Below, one piece after another: positions 58,201 through 64,000 of a DNA stretch of 64,000 nucleotides. Location of the stretch: the NCBI RefSeq assembly GCF_036711975.1, contig NC_091971.1:10175501-10239500 (forward strand), given 5' to 3'. Position 1 is the first letter of the stretch. Each line of letters begins with the position of its first letter. The translations under genes and the position numbers were made by a program. Origin of the DNA: Onthophagus taurus. Lineage: Eukaryota; Arthropoda; Insecta; Coleoptera; Scarabaeidae. The notes beneath the pieces are model-generated. The model worked only from the letters and a program-made list of their open reading frames with translations, did not search any database and was not told the DNA's origin.

Positions 58201-61200
58201 AGGATCCTTCAAGAAATGAATTTTATAGGGAATTTTGAAAGTTATCGATGAAAATTGTAACATCGAAAATTTTATCAAAATTTCAAATATTGTTTTCTCA
58301 AAAACTAAAAGTTATTTTTCAAAACGGGTTAGTTCATTGGAAAGAGGACACTTTTATTAACACTTTGGGAAATTTTCATACTTCTATTCCAGGCACTGGA
58401 TTTTATACGAATTTTTAAAACTTAATCAGTGAAAATTGCAAAATTTGAAAAAATTGTCGATTATTTCAAAAATTTATTTCTCAAGAACTAAAAGTGATTT
58501 TTCAAAACGGCTTTTTGCATTAAAAAGAGGATACTTTAATTAATAATTAACGATATTTCCACAAGGATCCTTCAAGAAATGAATTTTATAGGGAATTTTG
58601 AAAGTTATCGATGAAAATTGTAACATCGAAAATTTTATCAAAATTTCAAATATTGTTTTCTCAAAAACTAAAAGTTATTTTTCAAAACGGGTTAGTTCAT
58701 TGGAAAGAGGACACTTTTATTAACACTTTGGGAAATTTTCATACTTCTATTCCAGGAACTGGATTTTATACGAATTTTTAAAACTTAAACAGTGAAAATT
58801 GCAAAATTTGAAAAAATTGTCGATTATTTCAAAAATTTATTTCTCAAGAACTAAAAGCGATTTTTCAAAACGGCTTGTTGCATTAAAAAGAGGATACTTT
58901 AATTAATAATTACCGATATTTCCACAAGGATCCTTCAAGAAATGAATTTTATAGGGAATTTTGAAAGTTATCGATGAAAATTGCAACATCGAAAATTTTA
59001 TCAAAATTTCAAATATTGTTTTCTCAAAAACTAAAAGTTATTTTTCAAAACGGGTTAGTTCATTGGAAAGAGGACACTTTTATTAACACTTTGGGAAATT
59101 TTCATACTTCTATTCCAGGAACTGGATTTTATACGAATTTTTAAAACTTAATCGGTGAAAATTGCAAAATTTGAAAAAATTGTCGATTATTTCAAAAATT
59201 TATTTCTCAAGAACTAAAAGCGATTTTTCAAAACGGCTTGTTGCATTAAAAAGAGGATACTTTAATTAATAATTGGCGATATTTCCACAAGGATCCTTCA
59301 AGAAATGAATTTTATAGGGAATTTTGAAAGTTATCGATGAAAATTGCAACATCGAAAATTTTATCAAAATTTCAAATATTGTTTTCTCAAAAACTAAAAG
59401 TTATTTTTCAAAACGGGTTAGTTCATTGGAAAGAGGACACTTTTATTAACACTTTGGGAAATTTTCATACTTCTATTCCAGGAACTGGATTTTATACGAA
59501 TTTTTAAAACTTAATCGGCGAAAATTGCAAAATTTGAAAAAATTGTCGATTATTTCAAAAATTTATTTCTCAAGAACTAAAAGTGATTTTTCAAAACGGC
59601 TTTTTGCATTAAAAAGAGGATACTTTAATTAATAATTGACGATATTTCCACAAGGATCCTTCAAGAAATGAATTTTATAGGGAATTTTGAAAGTTATCGA
59701 TGAAAATTGTAACATCGAAAATTTTATCAAAATTTCAAATATTGTTTTCTCAAAAACTAAAAGTTATTTTTCAAAACGGGTTAGTTCATTGGAAAGAGGA
59801 CACTTTTATTAACACTTTGGGAAATTTTCATACTTCTATTCCAGGCACTGGATTTTATACGAATTTTTAAAACTTAATCAGTGAAAATTGCAAAATTTGA
59901 AAAAATTGTCGATTATTTCAAAAATTTATTTCTCAAGAACTAAAAGTGATTTTTCAAAACGGCTTTTTGCATTAAAAAGAGGATACTTTAATTAATAATT
60001 AACGATATTTCCACAAGGATCCTTCAAGAAATGAATTTTATAGGGAATTTTGAAAGTTATCGATGAAAATTGTAACATCGAAAATTTTATCAAAATTTCA
60101 AATATTGTTTTCTCAAAAACTAAAAGTTATTTTTCAAAACGGGTTAGTTCATTGGAAAGAGGACACTTTTATTAACACTTTGGGAAATTTTCATACTTCT
60201 ATTCCAGGAACTGGATTTTATACGAATTTTTAAAACTTAAACAGTGAAAATTGCAAAATTTGAAAAAATTGTCGATTATTTCAAAAATTTATTTCTCAAG
60301 AACTAAAAGCGATTTTTCAAAACGGCTTGTTGCATTAAAAAGAGGATACTTTAATTAATAATTACCGATATTTCCACAAGGATCCTTCAAGAAATGAATT
60401 TTATAGGGAATTTTGAAAGTTATCGATGAAAATTGCAACATCGAAAATTTTATCAAAATTTCAAATATTGTTTTCTCAAAAACTAAAAGTTATTTTTCAA
60501 AACGGGTTAGTTCATTGGAAAGAGGACACTTTTATTAACACTTTGGGAAATTTTCATACTTCTATTCCAGGAACTGGATTTTATACGAATTTTTAAAACT
60601 TAATCGGTGAAAATTGCAAAATTTGAAAAAATTGTCGATTATTTCAAAAATTTATTTCTCAAGAACTAAAAGTGATTTTTCAAAACGGGTTTTTGCATTA
60701 AAAAGAGGATACTTTAATTAATAATTGGCGATATTTCCACAAGGATCCTTCAAGAAATGAATTTTATAGGGAATTTTGAAAGTTATCGATGAAAATTGTA
60801 ACATCGAAAATTTTATCAAAATTTCAAATATTGTTTTCTCAAAAACTAAAAGTTATTTTTCAAAACGTGTTAGTTCATTGGAAAGAGGACACTTTTATTA
60901 ACACATTGGGAAATTTTCATACTGCTATTCCAGGAACTGGATTTTATACGAATTTTTAAAAGTTAATCGGTGAAAATTGCAAAATTTGAAAAAATTGTCG
61001 ATTATTTCAAAAATTAATTTCTCAAGAACTAAAAGTGATTTTTCAAAACGGCTTTTTGCATTAAAAAGAGGATACTTTAATTAATAATTGACGATATTTC
61101 CACAAGGATCCTTCAAGAAATGAATTTTATAGGGAATTTTGAAAGTTATCGATGAAAATTGTAACATCGAAAATTTTATCAAAATTTCAAATATTGTTTT

Positions 61201-64000
61201 CTCAAAAACTAAAAGTTATTTTTCAAAACGTGTTAGTTCATTGGAAAGAGGACACTTTTATTAACACTTTGGGAAATTTTCATACTTCTATTTCAGGAAC
61301 TGGATTTTATACGAATTTTTAAAACTTAATCGGTAAAAATTGCAAAATTTGAAAAAATTGTCGATTATTTCAAAAATTTATTTCTCAAGAACTAAAAGTG
61401 ATTTTTCAAAACGGGTTTTTGCATTAAAAAGAGGATACTTTAATTAATAATTGGCGATATTTCCACAAGGATCCTTCAAGAAATGAATTTTATAGGGAAT
61501 TTTGAAAGTTATCGATGAAAATTGTAACATCGAAAATTTTATCAAAATTTCAAATATTGTTTTCTCAAAAACTAAAAGTTATTTTTCAAAACGGGTTAGT
61601 TCGTTGCAAAGAGGACACTTTTATTAACACTTTGGAAAATTTTCATACTTATATTCCAAGAAATCGATTTTATACGAATTTTTAAAACTTAATCGGTGAA
61701 AATTGCAAAATTTGAAAAAATTGTCGATTATTTCAAAAATTTATTTCTCAAGAACTAAAAGTGATTTTTCCAAACGGCTTGTTGCATTAAAAAGAGGATA
61801 CTTTAATTAATAATTGGCGATATTTCCACAAGGATCCTTCAAGAAATGAATTTTATAGGGAATTTTGAAAGTTATCGATGAAAATTGCAACATCGGAAAT
61901 TTTATCAAAACTTCAAATATTGTTTTCTCAAAAACTAAAAGTTATTTTTCAAAACGTGTTAGTTCATTGGAAAGAGGACACCTTTATTAACACTTTGGGA
62001 AATTTTCATACTTCTATTCCAGGAACTGGATTTTATACGAATTTTTAAAACTTAATCGGTGAAAATTGCAAAATTTGAAAAAATTGTCGAAGAAGAAAAA
62101 CAAATTTTATTCTGTACCCACTACATAAAAAAAATAAGAATAACAATAAAAATATCTATATGTGTATAAAACAAAAATAAAAAAGTTAAGGGGTGAGAAT
62201 AGGGCTACCGACCAAGGTCTTTCTGCCCGTGATTTTTGTAGTCGGCGGCTTGCTTCAGTCTTCTCTGACGGCCAGGAGTTTTTGGAAGAGAAGAGGTGGG
62301 TTGTTGCGAGGGTGGAGTAATGGAGTCGATATAAGCGTGTGTTGCAAGGCGTTGGTAGGAAAATTTAGAATGGATTTATCGGACAAAGATTGAAGACGGG
62401 TATGGATAGGGGGTATATCGGTAAGTTGGTATAGCAGATTATTGCTAGGGTTAAAGAGGGGATTACGGGGGTTCCTAATTCGGGTGATGGATCTCAGTGC
62501 AGATCTTTCCGCTACTTCCAGGTGGTACTTCGTTCTTCTTGGTGCGTTGCTTAGCAGTATTGATCCATATTCTATGATGGGCCTGCATATGGTCTTGTAG
62601 ATGTGCGAGGCACATGAGGTAGAGATTCCGCGACCGCTGAACGAGAGAGATTTAAAGTGTTTGGCGCGTGTCTTTACTTTCATCTTCACCTTGATTGCAT
62701 GAGTGGAAAACTTAAGCGTTCTGTCAAGTATTATGCCCAGATACTTACAGGTTGATGAGACGGAGATTGCCGTTGATTGGATTGTAATTGTGGGAGAGGG
62801 AGCGCGGGGTGAGAGGAATGGGACAAAAAATTGTGTTTTTGTGGGATTGAGTAGGATGCGCCATTTTCGGTACCAATTTTCCGTTTCGTTTATGAGCGTC
62901 TGCAGCTTACGGACCGAGGAAGTGATATCCCTACTGTGCGAGACCAATGCTGTGTCGTCGGCATAAAGTAGTGCGTATGCAGTGAGGTTAAAGGCGTCTG
63001 GGTTGTCGTTGTAAAGATCGTGGCAGAAAAGATTGTATAGAGAGGGAGAGATAGGCGAACCCTGAGGAAGGCCTTGCTGAGCGGAGAAGCTGTGGGAGAA
63101 ATGATTTTTCAACTTCACGATGGAGGAGCGATTCGACAGGAATTGGTTTATCAGGGTTAGAAGATAGTATGGCGTTTTTAGCTTATCCAGTTTAAATAGC
63201 AATCCTTTGTGCCACACGGAGTCAAAGGCCTTTCGGACGTCCAGAAAAATTGTCGATTATTTCAAAAATTTATTTCTCAAGAACTAAAAGTGATTTTTCA
63301 AAACGGCTTTTTGCATTAAAAAGAGGATACTTTAATTAATAATCGAAAGTGATAACATGACTTACAAACGTAGACGAAACTGCAATAAGAGATTTTATAT
63401 ATCGTATTGGGATTGTTACAATGAGGTTGCTAATTGTAAACCTGATATAAATAAAGCTGTATTCAAAGAAAAAAGTCCTACTGGGGTTGAACTTGATTAT
63501 TATTTGCAATGTCCAACACCTAAAAGAGATACTAATTCCTGTGAAGCCGGATATTTGGTAACTATCCGGTGTATCTATTTTTGCAATCTTATCCATAACA
63601 ATAAAAACATCAACAATTTGCATAACAATACATTTAAAATAATATATTTTAGGTAAAAAATGGGCTAAAAATAGAAAAATCATAACACCAGCATTTCATT
63701 TCAAAATCTTAGAAGATTTCGTTCAAACCTTCAACACATCTCACGATCGATTAATTTCAAAGTTATCGAAAGAAATGGGAAAGAAGGGTTTCGATGTTTA
63801 TCCGCATATAGCAAGATGTGCTCTTGATGTTATTTGTGGTACCTATAACACAAATAAAACAAACCAAATTTTTTATAAAAAACTTTTTAGAAACCGCAAT
63901 GGGAACTTGTGTAAACGCCCAAGAAGATATAAATTCTGAATATGTAAAAACGGTCGAAAAAATGGGATTACTTGTAATTAGACGTTCGTTTTCGCCAATT
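55279..64000 (+). CDS. CYP4-type cytochrome P450, 5' part only (runs off the window)
   Basis: Exons seen are 55,279-55,432, 55,488-55,688, 63,653-63,838 and 63,891 to the window end, with continuous frame. Residues 1-19 (MDVILTCVVLFFVSLFIYY) are the membrane anchor. Then IDGPKVLPFIGNALDL is the hinge region, followed by exon 2 YRIFIGSQPYVIMSEPKHLE...YNWLGSGLLTSYG, exon 3 KKWAKNRKIITPAFHFKILE and exon 4 ETAMGTCVNAQED. The I-helix, K-helix and haem loop lie beyond the window. It differs from the neighbours (TPAFHFKIL rather than TPTFHFQIL), closer to canonical CYP4. Intron 2 is nearly 8 kb against 60-1630 bp in the others. It contains the large satellite array, a retrotransposon insertion and a small Cys-rich open frame. 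Splice sites are intact, so it may be expressed. Confidence 0.88.
55689..56329. other. Proximal part of the 8-kb P450 intron
   Basis: AT-rich intronic sequence without recognisable repeats or coding potential, ahead of the satellite array. Confidence 0.5.
56330..62090 (+). repeat. Large 363-bp dimeric satellite array (about 16 copies) inside a P450 intron
   Basis: GGATCC landmarks fall at 56,389, 56,751, 57,114, 57,476, 57,839, 58,202, 58,565, 58,928, 59,291, 59,654, 60,017, 60,380, 60,743, 61,106, 61,469 and 61,832, i.e. 362-363 bp apart. Each monomer has two ~181-bp halves (TTTCTCAAAAACTAAAAGTT and TTTCTCAAGAACTAAAAGTG). Central copies are nearly identical and edge copies more diverged, as expected for unequal exchange. 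Diagnostic trinucleotides before GATATTTCC (GGC, GAC, AAC, ACC) repeat with a four-monomer, 1452-bp period between about 57,540 and 60,660. Confidence 0.95.
62079..63256. repeat. 12-bp target-site duplication flanking the retrotransposon
   Basis: AAAAATTGTCGA occurs at 62,079-62,090 and again at 63,245-63,256, on either side of the non-satellite insert, and the satellite resumes in register after it. This is the hallmark of a target-primed insertion into the array. Confidence 0.85.
62091..63244 (-). mobile_element. 5'-truncated Jockey-group non-LTR retrotransposon in the satellite
   Basis: A minus-strand frame of about 330 codons is open from the truncated 5' edge to a stop at 62,255. It begins LDVRKAFDSVWHKGLLFKL (reverse transcriptase entry motif) and continues with QQGLPQGSPISPSLYNLF, then YALLYADDTALVSHS with the catalytic YADD. 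Next come NPTKTQFF, CKYLGIILDRTL and a C-terminal region with RPIIEYGSILLSNAP. Domain order matches the RT and C-terminal part of Jockey-group elements; the endonuclease and ORF1 are missing. The frame is uninterrupted and the target-site duplication perfect, so insertion was recent. The 3' UTR is about 160 bases and ends without an obvious poly(A) tail. Being truncated, it cannot move by itself. Confidence 0.9.
63245..63345 (+). repeat. Satellite array resumes after the insertion
   Basis: About 100 bases continue the 363-bp monomer exactly where it was interrupted (ATTGTCGATTATTTC through TTTAATTAATAAT), then the array ends. Confidence 0.9.
63357..63656 (+). other. Small Cys-rich open frame within the P450 intron
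   Basis: MTYKRRRNCNKRFYISYWDC begins a frame of about 99 codons with cysteines at C9, C20 and C27 and later CPTPKRD, SCEAGY and RC. It starts just after the satellite ends and overlaps the acceptor of P450 exon 3. Composition is less AT-biased than the rest of the intron. No family is recognised. It may be a captured gene fragment or part of a decayed element, or chance. Confidence 0.2.

Noticed and set aside
62193-62966. Plus-strand frames over the retrotransposon
   Set aside because: Antisense to the intact RT frame; no independent support.

Overview
This is about 64 kb of AT-rich animal nuclear DNA, most likely from an insect and probably a beetle. I infer this from short GT-AG introns in compact genes, a CYP4-type cytochrome P450 cluster, insect-style SLC17 phosphate-cotransporter-like carriers, an insect trypsin, several non-LTR retrotransposon remnants and tandem satellites with ~180/360 bp periods. 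The order was not proven, and no bacterial or organellar features were seen.

Region 1 (1-28,155) is gene-poor. It holds a tandemly duplicated segment (615-1537), a cluster of foldback hairpins (7.25-7.93 kb), decayed RTE-like reverse transcriptase or endonuclease pieces (14.2-15.0, 20.0-22.0 and 24.9-25.2 kb), and two copies of an element made of a ~187-bp tandem array plus a shared ~240-bp tail (15.0-17.0 and 20.6-21.4 kb). It also holds a perfect foldback (18.4 kb) and a few exon-like or promoter-like islands (12.5, 17.2, 22.7, 24.4 and 27.7 kb). The splice acceptor directly before the ATG at 28,156 means the first real gene has an upstream non-coding exon somewhere in this region.

Region 2 (28-36.8 kb) is gene-dense. 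It contains a three-coding-exon gene for an ~881-residue secreted Pro/Thr/Tyr-rich protein (28,156-32,547) with a retrotransposon fragment in its large intron. Next come two intronless SLC17-type carriers, divergently arranged with only 112 bp between start codons and a perfect TGACGTCA palindrome in the gap. Last is a three-exon trypsin on the minus strand.

Region 3 (37-64 kb) is a CYP4 cluster. It comprises one degraded minus-strand pseudogene with all seven intron positions still visible, four apparently intact head-to-tail plus-strand genes (491, 495, 497 and 500 residues) and the 5' part of a sixth. Splice sites were worked out codon by codon. The intact copies keep different subsets of the seven introns, so intron loss has been mosaic. 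Tandem arrays with 356-363 bp dimeric periods sit beside and inside these genes. The largest (16+ copies of 363 bp, with a recent 1452-bp four-monomer duplication) fills intron 2 of the last gene. It is split by a 5'-truncated retrotransposon with a perfect 12-bp target-site duplication. The same satellite appears in inverted orientation between the first two intact genes.

The P450s probably are microsomal fatty-acid, hydrocarbon or xenobiotic hydroxylases. The standout signals are the mosaic intron loss, the satellite biology inside P450 introns, and the hairpin family with loop sequences in alternating orientation.
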